From Sphingomonadales bacterium (GTDB lineage: Bacteria; Pseudomonadota; Alphaproteobacteria; Sphingomonadales; Sphingomonadaceae), in the NCBI GenBank assembly GCA_027489295.1, contig JAIYAA010000321.1, forward strand, positions 1 through 40,335: DNA of 40,335 nucleotides. Direction: 5' to 3'. A program made the position numbers and the translations under genes. Below are positions 1 through 7,679 of this stretch, in pieces (within the stretch, counting starts at the first letter, position 1; each line of letters starts with the position of its first letter). The notes below the pieces were generated by a model. The model saw only the letters and a program-made list of their open reading frames with translations. It made no database searches and was not told the origin of the DNA.

Positions 1-39
1 CCCGAGGGCGTTGCCCCCTTCATCTACTATCAGTTCTGA
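1..39 (+). CDS. C-terminal end of a truncated gene, possibly MBOAT O-acyltransferase
   Basis: Only the last 12 codons and a TGA stop are inside the window; they read PEGVAPFIYYQF. AlgI-like MBOAT membrane O-acyltransferases often end in a similar PFIYFQF-type tail, so an acyltransferase that modifies an exopolysaccharide or envelope glycan is a reasonable guess. The fragment is too short to prove it. The next gene begins 11 bases later on the same strand, so the two are probably co-transcribed. Confidence 0.35.
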   Translation, partial: PEGVAPFIYYQF

Positions 40-50
40 GGAGAGGCCGC

Positions 51-404
51 GTGACCGTAGGTGCCGAACAGGGCGAAATCGCCGAGATCGGATCGCCGGT
101 GGTGCTGCCGCCCGCGCCGGTCGACCGCCGTCGCCCATGGATCTGGACGACCAGCGGCATCCTGGTGGCGGCGGTGCTGCTTGCGCTGGTCGAGGGCCGC
201 GCAATGGCGGACTGGGCGGACGATCTGCCGCCAAGCCCGGTCGCCGCTGCGCTCCAGCCGCCGGTGCATGGCTGGGCGGAAATCACCGCCCGCGCGCAGC
301 TCGATGCGCCGGCCGCATGGCTGCGGCAGCGCTGGCTGGCGGCGCGCAAGGCGCGGTTCGGGGCGGAGGCACCCGGCGAAGCGGGGGCGGCGGACGCCCC
401 CTGA
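51..404 (+). CDS. Small single-pass membrane protein, unknown function
   Basis: This 117-residue protein starts at GTG 51. A strong ribosome-binding sequence (GAGGAGAGG) lies just upstream and overlaps the end of the preceding gene's stop region. Residues 30-46 form one hydrophobic segment (IWTTSGILVAAVLLALV). The remainder is Ala/Pro/Trp-rich and soluble, probably periplasmic. I do not recognise a family. Tight linkage to the upstream gene suggests a shared role; if that gene is an MBOAT acyltransferase, this could be its small partner protein. That is inference only. It ends 4 bases before the stop of the convergent cell-wall hydrolase gene. Confidence 0.6.
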   Translation: MTVGAEQGEIAEIGSPVVLPPAPVDRRRPWIWTTSGILVAAVLLALVEGRAMADWADDLPPSPVAAALQPPVHGWAEITARAQLDAPAAWLRQRWLAARKARFGAEAPGEAGAADAP

Positions 405-408
405 TCGC

Positions 409-942
409 TCAGCGGTAGAAGACGTGCCCGGCGACGCGCGCGACGCGCGTGCGGTTCGGCATGTCGTAACCGGCAGTGTGGAAGAACAGCGCGCCGGGCA
501 CCACGTCCTCGCCCTCGCCCTTCAGCGTCTGCTTGGCGAGCTCGACCGCGCCGTCCCAGCGCTCGTCGCCGCGCTCGGGATGATAGGCGTCGACGTTGAA
601 GAACTGGCCCGGCTGCTTGACGACGGCACAGGCGCTGGTCGCGAAGCGGCCGTCTTCCATGCGTGCGCGGATCACCTGGGCGACCGCGAGTTGGCCCTTC
701 ACCGGCTGGTTGCCGGCCTCATGGATGATGACCTTGGCGACGCAGGCGACGTCGCGCGGATTCGGTTCGGGTGCAGGCGTTTCCGCCACCGGCTGTGCGG
801 CGGCGAGGGCCTCGACCGTCTGGTCCTGTGTGGGTTGCGAAGCCGGCGGCTGGGCGGGGCTTGCCGCGGATAGCTTCATGCTCGTCGTTCCGCCGAGCAA
901 TACCGGCAACAGACATAGAACCATCGGGAGACGCTTGATCAT
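409..942 (-). CDS. Cell-wall hydrolase, SleB/CwlJ type (Hydrolase_2 family)
   Basis: The 177-residue protein has an N-terminal hydrophobic segment (MIKRLPMVLCLLPVLLGG) that serves as signal peptide or anchor. A Pro/Ala/Gln-rich linker follows to about residue 60, then a C-terminal SleB-like domain from about 63 to the end. That domain shows the usual family pattern: CVAKVIIHEAGNQPVKGQLA with the Glu of IHEA as likely catalytic acid, then QVIRARM, QPGQFFNV, and ALFFHTAGY near the end. In Gram-negative bacteria such proteins are thought to cut peptidoglycan glycan strands in the periplasm. Upstream of ATG 942 there is only a weak ribosome-binding site (AGAAGA), and an internal Met at residue 7 is an alternative start. 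The gene is monocistronic and ends convergently with the small membrane-protein gene. Confidence 0.85.
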   Translation of the reverse strand: MIKRLPMVLCLLPVLLGGTTSMKLSAASPAQPPASQPTQDQTVEALAAAQPVAETPAPEPNPRDVACVAKVIIHEAGNQPVKGQLAVAQVIRARMEDGRFATSACAVVKQPGQFFNVDAYHPERGDERWDGAVELAKQTLKGEGEDVVPGALFFHTAGYDMPNRTRVARVAGHVFYR

Positions 943-1123
943 CTAGCTTTTCTTCTGTGCGCGGGGGCGCCCTGCGCATCGTGAAAATGCAAGCAGGTAG
1001 AGGATGCGCCGGGTAACCCCCACGTCTCGCCCCCGTGCGTGGTCCGCGCCGACAGGCGGCTCCGAACGACAACAAGGCGGGCTGAACGAGGCGCGGCCGC
1101 TAGCAGCAATCGGCCGCAAGGTC

Positions 1124-1158
1124 AAAAACGGGGCAGCTATGCTGTCCCTAACAGGGAC
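1124..1158 (-). terminator. Terminator-like hairpin overlapping an alternative hairpin
   Basis: On the minus strand, downstream of the halogenase stop at 1192, GGGACAGC and GCTGCCC can pair around a 3-base loop, followed by CGTTTTTG (1124-1148). This resembles a rho-independent terminator for the halogenase transcript. The same bases can instead form GTCCCT-GTT-AGGGAC (1144-1158), so the two stems exclude each other. The rest of 943-1191 shows nothing else I can identify apart from the upstream region of the cell-wall hydrolase. Confidence 0.5.
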
Positions 1159-1191
1159 GAACAGCGGGAAATCCGCGGCGACTCGGGGGTG

Positions 1192-2697
1192 TCAGATCCC
1201 GGGCGCTGCGCACCGCGCCGCGACGTAATCGGCGTGAGTCGGCATCGTCTCGGCGGCGCGGGCCATTGCCTCCGCCAGCTTGGCCAGGTGCGCCCTGCCG
1301 TCTATTCCCCGCGCCGCGAGCAGCGGGTCCCGCGTTTCCGGCCGGTTGCCCTGCCCGATGTGCACCGCCAGCCAGGACGGGGCCGCGAACAGGTCGAACT
1401 CACGCGCCACCAGCCGGCCGGCACTGCGGAAATGGTCGATCTTCCACTGCAGCGTATCGGGCACCGGCATCGCCGCGCAGTAGCGCCACAGCTCCGAGTC
1501 GTCGCGGGTCGTCAGCTTGTAGTGGAGGATCAGGAAGTCGCGGATCCGCTCGAACTCCGCGATCGAGACGCGGTTGAACTCGTCGATCAGCAGCGGGTCC
1601 ATGTCGCGCGTCGGAAACAGCGCGAGCAGCTTCGAGATGCCGGCCTGGATCAGGTGCAGGCTGGTCGATTCGAGCGGCTCGAGAAAGCCGCTCGACAGTC
1701 CGATTGCGACGACATTGTGGTTCCAGAAGCGTCGCCTGTGGCCGGTGTTGAAACGCAGCACGCGCGGATCGGCGAGCGGTGCGCCGCCGAGATTGGCGAG
1801 CAGGGTCGCCGTCGCTTCGTCCTCGCCCATATAGGCGCTGCAATGGACATGGCCGTTGCCGGTGCGGTGCTGGAGCGGAATCCGCCACTGCCAGCCCGCG
1901 GCCCGCGCGGTCGAGCGGGTATAGGGGGTAAAGTCACCACGCGCGCACGGCACCGCGATCGCCCGGTCGCAGGGCAGCCAGTGGCGCCAGTCGGTGTAGC
2001 GGGTGCCCAGTGTCTCCTCGATCAGCAGCCCGCGAAAGCCCGAGCAATCGATGAACAGGTCGGCGTCGATCCTGCGGCAGTCCTCCAGGCGGACCGCGGC
2101 GACATTGCCGCTCTCCCCGTCCCGTTCCGCCCCCTGGATCCGCGCATCAATCCGGGTGACGCCGCGCGTCTCGGCATAGTCGCGCAGCAGCGCGGCATAG
2201 AGCCCGGCGTCGAAATGATAGGCATAGTCGAAGGTCGAGCCGACGCTGCGCGGATCCGGCAGCGGCGGGGAGAAACGACCGCGCTTGGCCGCCGCCCAGG
2301 CCATCGAAAGGTCATCGAGTGCGGGCGCCTCGCCCCTCGCTGCCGCATCCAGCCAATATTGGTGGAGCGGCACCAGATCGAAATCGCGGCCGAACGGCCC
2401 GAAGGGGTGGAAATAGCGCGCGCCGATCCGCCCCCAGTCGACGAACTCGATGCCGAGCTTGAACGAGCCCTTGGTGCGCCGGACGAACTCGGCCTCATCG
2501 ATGCCGAGCGTGCGGTTGAAGAGCCGGATCGGCGGGATCGTCGCCTCGCCGACGCCGACGGTGCCAATCTCGCTCGATTCGACCAGCGTGATCGCAACGC
2601 CGTGGCCGAGCGCATTGGCGAGCGCTGCCGCCGTCATCCAGCCCGCAGAGCCGCCGCCGGCGATCAGGATGGAGCGGATGCGGCGATCGTCGGTCAT
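1192..2697 (-). CDS. Flavin-dependent (tryptophan-type) halogenase
   Basis: This 501-residue protein belongs to the flavin-dependent halogenases, which use reduced FAD, oxygen and halide to halogenate an electron-rich (often indolic) substrate in the cytoplasm. Visible hallmarks are the FAD-binding GGGSAGW at 14-20, GVGEATIP at 48-55, the catalytic lysine in GSFKLGI (Lys80), the diagnostic WxWxIP motif at 269-274 (WQWRIP), and the Glu-Ser pair in LEPLEST (Glu343-Ser344). All key residues are present, so the enzyme looks intact. No tryptophan-biosynthetic or partner flavin-reductase gene is nearby. It lies 74 bases downstream of a TBDR gene on the same strand and is probably co-transcribed with it. 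Related halogenases beside TBDRs are known in Brevundimonas and Xanthomonas; their natural substrates are unsettled. A paralogue lies at 19497-20987. Confidence 0.9.
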   Translation of the reverse strand: MTDDRRIRSILIAGGGSAGWMTAAALANALGHGVAITLVESSEIGTVGVGEATIPPIRLFNRTLGIDEAEFVRRTKGSFKLGIEFVDWGRIGARYFHPFGPFGRDFDLVPLHQYWLDAAARGEAPALDDLSMAWAAAKRGRFSPPLPDPRSVGSTFDYAYHFDAGLYAALLRDYAETRGVTRIDARIQGAERDGESGNVAAVRLEDCRRIDADLFIDCSGFRGLLIEETLGTRYTDWRHWLPCDRAIAVPCARGDFTPYTRSTARAAGWQWRIPLQHRTGNGHVHCSAYMGEDEATATLLANLGGAPLADPRVLRFNTGHRRRFWNHNVVAIGLSSGFLEPLESTSLHLIQAGISKLLALFPTRDMDPLLIDEFNRVSIAEFERIRDFLILHYKLTTRDDSELWRYCAAMPVPDTLQWKIDHFRSAGRLVAREFDLFAAPSWLAVHIGQGNRPETRDPLLAARGIDGRAHLAKLAEAMARAAETMPTHADYVAARCAAPGI

Positions 2698-2716
2698 CGC
2701 GGTACCTTATGCCTGT

Positions 2717-2754
2717 CCGGCGCGGCGGCGGAAGGGGGGATGCCGCCGCGCCGG
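2717..2754 (-). other. 13-bp perfect hairpin between TBDR and halogenase genes
   Basis: CCGGCGCGGCGGC (2717-2729) and its exact reverse complement (2742-2754) flank a 12-base loop in the 74-base gap between the TBDR stop and the halogenase start. No T-run follows, so it is not a classical terminator. It could protect the upstream message from 3' decay or reduce read-through, giving high receptor and low halogenase expression. Confidence 0.6.
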
Positions 2755-2771
2755 GTTCCGAGGGTCGCCCC

Positions 2772-5324
2772 TTAGAAGCGGTAGCCGGCCGAGACCGAGA
2801 CGGTGCGGCCCTGGCCGACGCGGTTGGTCGCCGCATAGGGCACGCCGTAGAGCTTGCCGAGTGCCGCCAGGTCGGCCACGCTGCCCTGGTCGAGCCGCCC
2901 GGCCTGGTCCCAGGCGTTGAACAGGTTGTTGGCGTTGATCGACACCTCCAGCCGGTCGAGCGGGCGCACCCGCACGAAGGCGCTGACGATGTTCGAGCCC
3001 TTCTGCTTCAGCAGGTTGTCGTCCTGCGGATAGCTGTTGGTCTGGCCGATCAGGGTGAAGCCGATCGCAGCCTTGCCGAAGTCATAGGTCGGCGCGATCG
3101 TGTACATCAGGTCCGGCGTGGCGCGCGGCGTCTTGCCGGCGTTGCCGCTGATCAAGTCCTCGGCGATCCGCGAATGGGTGTAGACCACATTGGCGAGCAG
3201 CGAGAAGCCGCCATTGGTATACTGGGATTCGAGCTCGATCCCCCAGGTCTTGTACCGCTGGAAGGTCTGGCGCTGGGTGGTCAGGTCAAAATTATACTCG
3301 GTTGCCTGGCTGCGGAAGCCGGTGACGAACAGGCCGTAATTGCCGCCGCCCAGTCGCCCGCGCTGCTTGACGCCGAATTCCTGCTGGGTGACCGGGTTGG
3401 CCACCACCGCCTGGCCGATCGAGGTCAGCTGGCCGGTCGAGGTGAAGGCGCCGGCGAAATCCGAGACGACCCGGTCGGCATTGGCGCGGTTGCCGCGCGA
3501 GATGCGGACGAACGCGCTGGTGCTGGGGGTGAAGCGATAATTCCCGCCGAGCGACCAGCTGGTATAGTCGATCTTGTAATCGATCGGCTGCGCCCCGGCG
3601 AAGTTGGTCAGGTACACGTTGCGCTCGGCAACGCTGAGTACGCCGTCGCCGTTGATATCGCGGCTGGTGCGGGCACCGGTCGGATAGAAGGTGCCGCCGC
3701 CCTTCATGTTGTCGAAGCGCACGCTGCCGTCGAGGTCGAGCGCGTCATCGGCATAGTTGAGCGACAGATATGGCGCATCGGTGGTGTAGTGCAGATCGTA
3801 CTGCCGGTCGTTGCCGCCCCACATGTTGTTGTAGCCGGTGAGACCGGCATCGGTCAGGCGCGTGCCGTTGGCGCTATAGAGGTCGATCAGCGCGCCGTTC
3901 GGCGTCGCTTCGGTGAGGCTGGCGTTCCAGTGCCAGTTCATCGCGATCTGCTGGCGCGAATGGTACCAGCCCGCGCGCCCGGTGACCTTGCCGGTACCCA
4001 GGTCGAACTTGCCGGTGACGCCCAGATCGTTCGCCCAATGGTCCATCCCGGTCATGTCGGTGTAGAGATTGGGGTTCTGGTTGACGACGGTCGATGCGGC
4101 CACGGTCTGCCCGGCCTTGGGGCCATTGGCATAGACGGCGCGCGCCGCCGTGTATGTCGTGCCACCGGCAGCGATGCTGTAGGCGCCCGCGCCGGTCGTC
4201 AGGCCGGCGACGCTGGTCAGGCTGCCGAGGAACGGCGCGGAGAATTTGCCGCTGTTCCAGCTATAGGCGAACTTGTCGTCGATCTCGAACGCGCCGCTGC
4301 CCCAGTGAAGCTGCGCGCCGACGCTGCGCGACTTGACATGGATGCCGTCGGCATTGTCGCCGCGCTTGACCGAACCGTCCGGGTTCACCGTGGTGAAGTA
4401 CCGGTTGTAGTTGGAGAAATTGGTGTCCGAACGGGCATCGAAGCCGGGCAGCGCACTGTAGCCGGTGATCTTGTTGCCCTCCACCGATACCTGCATCGGC
4501 GAGGCGGTGTAGGTCGGCGCGCGATCGTTCATCACCTTGAACAGCAGGCGGACATAGCCACGATCGGCATCGAATGTCTGGGTGACGTTGCCCTTGATCT
4601 GATAGCCTTCCAGCGCATGCCACGGCGTGTCGCGCGGGCCGTCGCCGGTGCGGTAGAAGCCGCCGACATTGGCGCGCAGCGTCGAGTTGATCGGGCCGCC
4701 GACGTTGAAGTCCAGCCGGCTCTCGTTGTAGCCGATCCCGGTGGTTGCGCGCACCTCGCCGCCGGCCTTCTCACCGGTCTTGGAGACATAGTTGATCACC
4801 GCGCCGGGTGCCTGGCTGGCGAAGGTGGAGGCGGAGCCGCCGCGGATCGCCTGGACGCGATCGACGGTAAGGTCATAGCGCGTCCAATAGTCGTTGTTGC
4901 CGAAAGCGATGTCGCCGAACTCGACGACGGGAACGCCATCTTCCTGCAGCTGGACATATTTGGAGCCGCCCGAGGCGAGCGGCAGGCCGCGCACGGTGAT
5001 GTTCGAGTTGCCGCCCGGGCCCGCGGTCGATTCGGCGCGGATGCCGGGGATCAACCGGAACACTTCGGCTTCGGAACGCGGCGCGAGGTTTTGGACCGAT
5101 TCGGCCGAAATGTCGGTGACCGAGACCGAGCTCTGCATCTTGCTGCGGCTGGTCGGCACGGCGGTAACGACGATCTCGTCGAGGAAGCTGCCCTGCTGCT
5201 GCGCGGCGGCGGTGTCGGCGGGCGCCGGTGCGGCGGCGTCCTGGGCGTAGGCGCTCCCCGCGCCGAGCGTCGCGAGCGCGACGGCATGCAGTGAAACGAG
5301 CGAACGCGAATGGCGACGTGCCAT
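2772..5324 (-). CDS. TonB-dependent outer-membrane receptor, probably for sucrose or fructo-oligosaccharide
   Basis: The 850-residue receptor begins at ATG 5324, chosen because GGGAGAG precedes it and a clear signal peptide follows (MARRHSRSLVSLHAVALATL...AYA, cleaved near residue 27). A TonB-box-like DEIVVTAVP comes next, then the plug domain (about 50-170, with IPGIRAEST, ITVRGLP, VQAIRGGSAS) and a 22-strand-type barrel ending in the aromatic SVSAGYRF. It would carry a substrate across the outer membrane using TonB energy. Substrate inference rests on context: the divergent LacI regulator, a GH68 enzyme and a SUT-type permease, an arrangement resembling the Xanthomonas sux locus. An in-frame extension upstream to 5612 runs through the regulator's promoter and start and is not likely to be translated. 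Confidence 0.9.
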   Translation of the reverse strand: MARRHSRSLVSLHAVALATLGAGSAYAQDAAAPAPADTAAAQQQGSFLDEIVVTAVPTSRSKMQSSVSVTDISAESVQNLAPRSEAEVFRLIPGIRAESTAGPGGNSNITVRGLPLASGGSKYVQLQEDGVPVVEFGDIAFGNNDYWTRYDLTVDRVQAIRGGSASTFASQAPGAVINYVSKTGEKAGGEVRATTGIGYNESRLDFNVGGPINSTLRANVGGFYRTGDGPRDTPWHALEGYQIKGNVTQTFDADRGYVRLLFKVMNDRAPTYTASPMQVSVEGNKITGYSALPGFDARSDTNFSNYNRYFTTVNPDGSVKRGDNADGIHVKSRSVGAQLHWGSGAFEIDDKFAYSWNSGKFSAPFLGSLTSVAGLTTGAGAYSIAAGGTTYTAARAVYANGPKAGQTVAASTVVNQNPNLYTDMTGMDHWANDLGVTGKFDLGTGKVTGRAGWYHSRQQIAMNWHWNASLTEATPNGALIDLYSANGTRLTDAGLTGYNNMWGGNDRQYDLHYTTDAPYLSLNYADDALDLDGSVRFDNMKGGGTFYPTGARTSRDINGDGVLSVAERNVYLTNFAGAQPIDYKIDYTSWSLGGNYRFTPSTSAFVRISRGNRANADRVVSDFAGAFTSTGQLTSIGQAVVANPVTQQEFGVKQRGRLGGGNYGLFVTGFRSQATEYNFDLTTQRQTFQRYKTWGIELESQYTNGGFSLLANVVYTHSRIAEDLISGNAGKTPRATPDLMYTIAPTYDFGKAAIGFTLIGQTNSYPQDDNLLKQKGSNIVSAFVRVRPLDRLEVSINANNLFNAWDQAGRLDQGSVADLAALGKLYGVPYAATNRVGQGRTVSVSAGYRF

Positions 5325-5395
5325 GAACCACTCTCCCGGAGATATGGCTGCCCCTCTCTTCGGGGGCGCCTTCATCCTTGGGCATACGACGTACA

Positions 5396-5430
5396 ACAAT
5401 CGTTTGCAACACCCTTTCGCAATCGATTGC
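5396..5430. promoter_or_regulatory. Tandem LacI-type operators between TBDR and lacI-family gene
   Basis: A perfect 12-bp palindrome, GCAATCGATTGC (5419-5430), and an imperfect copy, ACAATCGTTTGC (5396-5407), lie in the 154-base divergent gap. Their centres are 23 bp apart. A central CG flanked by short inverted arms is typical of LacI-family operators. The same core recurs at 9066-9077 in front of the permease gene. The local LacI regulator (5479-6498) is the likely ligand-responsive binder, controlling both the receptor and itself. Confidence 0.7.
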
Positions 5431-5478
5431 AGATGAGGATGCTTGTCCTTTCCTTCTGCAAGGATCAGTAGGGAGACC

Positions 5479-6498
5479 GTGACTACCGAGCCCCCCGCCC
5501 GACCCGTCCGCACGCTTGCCGATCTCGCACGGCTGGCCGGCGTTTCGGCCGGCACCGTGTCGCGCGCGCTCGCCGACAAGACGCTGGTGAATCCGGAAAC
5601 GCGCCGCCGCATCCAGGAGCTCGCCGCCGAGCACGGCTTCCGCCCGAATCAGATGGCCAGCCGGTTGCGCACGCAGAAGACCGGCGTGGTCGGCGTCGTC
5701 GTGCCGCTCGGCCATGAGCGACGGCAGCACCTGTCGGATCCGTTCTTCATGACGCTGCTCGGCCATCTCGCCGACGCGCTGACCGAGAATGGCTATGACA
5801 TCATGCTGTCGCGCGTCATTCCCGACGCGGCCGACTGGCTGGAGCGCATTGCCGATTCGGGCATGCTGGACGGTGTGCTGCTGATCGGCCAGTCGGACCA
5901 GATGGCGGCGATCGAGCGCGTCGCCCAGCGCTATCGTCCGCTCGTCGCCTGGGGCAGCATCCTGCCGGGGCAGGTCCACTGCGCGGTGGGCACCGAGAAT
6001 GTCGAGGGCGGCCGGCTGGCGGGTGAGCATCTCATCGCCCGCGGAGTTCGGCGCATCGCGTTTCTGGGCGAACTGCGCGCGCCGGAAATCCATGCCCGCT
6101 ATGCCGGCGTCTGCGCCGCAGCGGCGGCCGCCGGTCTGCCGGCGCCGCTCCAGCTCGACGCCCATCTCGCCTCGGACATGATGGAGCAGGAAATCGCCGC
6201 GCACATGGCCCGGCATCTCGACCGGATCGACGGTATCGCCGCCGGATCGGACGTGCTGGCGATGACGACGCTGCGCGTGCTCGCCGATCAGGGCATGCGC
6301 GTGCCCGACGACGTGCCGGTGGTCGGGTTCGACGATCTGCCGCTGGCGCTGCAGACCGTGCCGAGGCTAACCACCGTCAAGCAGGACATCGCCCGCGGCG
6401 CCCGCGCCATGGTCGATGCGCTGTTCGCCCGAATCGCCGGGGAGGATGCCCCCTCGGTGGTGATGCCGCCGCAGCTGGTGGTGCGCGATTCTGCCTGA
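5479..6498 (+). CDS. LacI-family transcriptional regulator of the sucrose-like locus
   Basis: The 339-residue protein has an N-terminal LacI helix-turn-helix at about 11-32 (TLADLARLAGVSAGTVSRAL), a hinge near FRPNQMASRL, and a periplasmic-binding-protein-like effector domain (VGVVVP, DGVLLIGQS, GFDDLPLA). The GTG at 5479 is preferred because TAGGGAGA sits just upstream and the product begins shortly before the HTH. An upstream in-frame TTG at 5443 has no comparable ribosome-binding site and would also lie just after the operator. It is divergent from the TBDR gene and convergent with the GH68 gene (8-base gap). It probably represses the receptor, halogenase, permease and GH68 genes until a sugar is bound. 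The CAATCGATTG sites are the proposed targets. Confidence 0.9.
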   Translation: MTTEPPARPVRTLADLARLAGVSAGTVSRALADKTLVNPETRRRIQELAAEHGFRPNQMASRLRTQKTGVVGVVVPLGHERRQHLSDPFFMTLLGHLADALTENGYDIMLSRVIPDAADWLERIADSGMLDGVLLIGQSDQMAAIERVAQRYRPLVAWGSILPGQVHCAVGTENVEGGRLAGEHLIARGVRRIAFLGELRAPEIHARYAGVCAAAAAAGLPAPLQLDAHLASDMMEQEIAAHMARHLDRIDGIAAGSDVLAMTTLRVLADQGMRVPDDVPVVGFDDLPLALQTVPRLTTVKQDIARGARAMVDALFARIAGEDAPSVVMPPQLVVRDSA

Positions 6499-6506
6499 GC
6501 CGGGGG

Positions 6507-7646
6507 TCAGCGGGCGATAGTCACCCGGTCGCCGTCGAAGTGCAGGGTGAAGAACGGCGCCGGCACCCCGCCGAAATGGCGTCGCCGTCCGGCGACGTCG
6601 TCCGGGATGCTGCCGCCTGCCAGTTCGGCATAGTCGACGAAGCTGAGCACCTCGCCCTCGCCGGTCACCCACCAGCAATAGGCCTGGGCCGGTTCCGCTG
6701 CCGGGTTGGCGGCGACGAGCCCGGTACCGTTCACCGGCCGCCATGACCCCTGCAGCGAATCCGCGACCATCGCGTAGAGCCCGGTGGGCGCCACGATCCC
6801 CTCGGCGAAGCGGCGGGCCTGGGTGCTCCAGAACAGATAATAGCGGCCGCCCTGCACGACGATGTGCGGCCGCTCGAGCTCGCTGTTGACGCCGATCGCG
6901 TCGACCAGCGGAGCCTCCAGCCGCCAGTCTTCGCCGCGGCGGGTCGCCAGGCCGACCACACCGCTGACCCGGTCCGCGGTCCAGGCGGCGTTGGCGGTGA
7001 AGAGGATATGCTCGCTGCCGTCCGCCGGATCGCGGAAATAGCCTGGATCGCGAAAGCCCTTGATTCCATGCGGCGGCGCGACGGCCTCATCGGCCCGCAA
7101 ATAGCAGGACCCGTCCGCCGCGACGATCACGCGGGGGGCGGTCCAGCCCTCCAGCCGCGGCGTGTCGCCGTCGAGCAGGAAGCGGCCTTCGGTGACGAAC
7201 AGCCGCTGCTCGAAGGTGGTCGGCTGGCCCTGTCGCCCGGCGGCGGTGAAATAGTGGGTGAGGGACTCGCGATCCTCGCCGAGCACGGCCGAGCCGGACC
7301 ATTCGCGCGAGCCGGGCGTGAAGCCGTCGGGAAAGGCGGGGCCATGCGCGCGCCAGCCATCGGCGCCGTGGCTGGTGAGCCAGATGCGGGCGACGTCGTG
7401 CCGTGCCTCGGGATCGGCGCCGCGGGGCGCGGCCAGGAAGAACCACCAGCTGCGGCCGCCCCGCACGACGGTCGCGCCGGCGGCGTTGGCGATCTGCCAC
7501 ATGTCCCATACGTCCATGCCGGGAATGATGGGCGTCCGGTCGGGTGCGAACCGCGGCAGGGCGGCACCAGCCTGGGCAGCGATGCCGGAAACGGCCGCTC
7601 GGGTCCAGGAAGCACGCGGCGTGGTGGCGGGGGCGTCAGGCGTCAC
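6507..7646 (-). CDS. Glycoside hydrolase family 68 (levansucrase/invertase-type)
   Basis: This 379-residue protein carries the GH68 five-bladed propeller signatures. The nucleophile region is DVWDMW (Asp48), followed by EWSGSA (115-120). The transition-state stabiliser is FRDP (Asp200), and the general acid/base is in ELERPH (Glu258). YYLFWST follows. GH68 enzymes cleave sucrose and transfer fructosyl to water or to growing fructan. The N-terminus has no recognisable signal peptide. GTG 7646 is chosen because GAGGA lies 6 bases upstream and no in-frame extension looks like an export signal. It follows the permease gene by 33 bases on the same strand, so imported sucrose may be split in the cytoplasm. 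Some Zymomonas GH68 enzymes are, however, exported without a signal peptide. The length is slightly below typical levansucrases (about 420). Confidence 0.85.
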   Translation of the reverse strand: MTPDAPATTPRASWTRAAVSGIAAQAGAALPRFAPDRTPIIPGMDVWDMWQIANAAGATVVRGGRSWWFFLAAPRGADPEARHDVARIWLTSHGADGWRAHGPAFPDGFTPGSREWSGSAVLGEDRESLTHYFTAAGRQGQPTTFEQRLFVTEGRFLLDGDTPRLEGWTAPRVIVAADGSCYLRADEAVAPPHGIKGFRDPGYFRDPADGSEHILFTANAAWTADRVSGVVGLATRRGEDWRLEAPLVDAIGVNSELERPHIVVQGGRYYLFWSTQARRFAEGIVAPTGLYAMVADSLQGSWRPVNGTGLVAANPAAEPAQAYCWWVTGEGEVLSFVDYAELAGGSIPDDVAGRRRHFGGVPAPFFTLHFDGDRVTIAR

Positions 7647-7679
7647 GAAAATCCTCGAGGATCAGAAGGTTGGGCAGAT

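Noticed and set aside
2709..5294. Long open frame opposite the first TBDR
   Set aside because: It is an antisense shadow created by high GC and codon bias. The product has no recognisable domain, and the minus-strand receptor is unmistakable.
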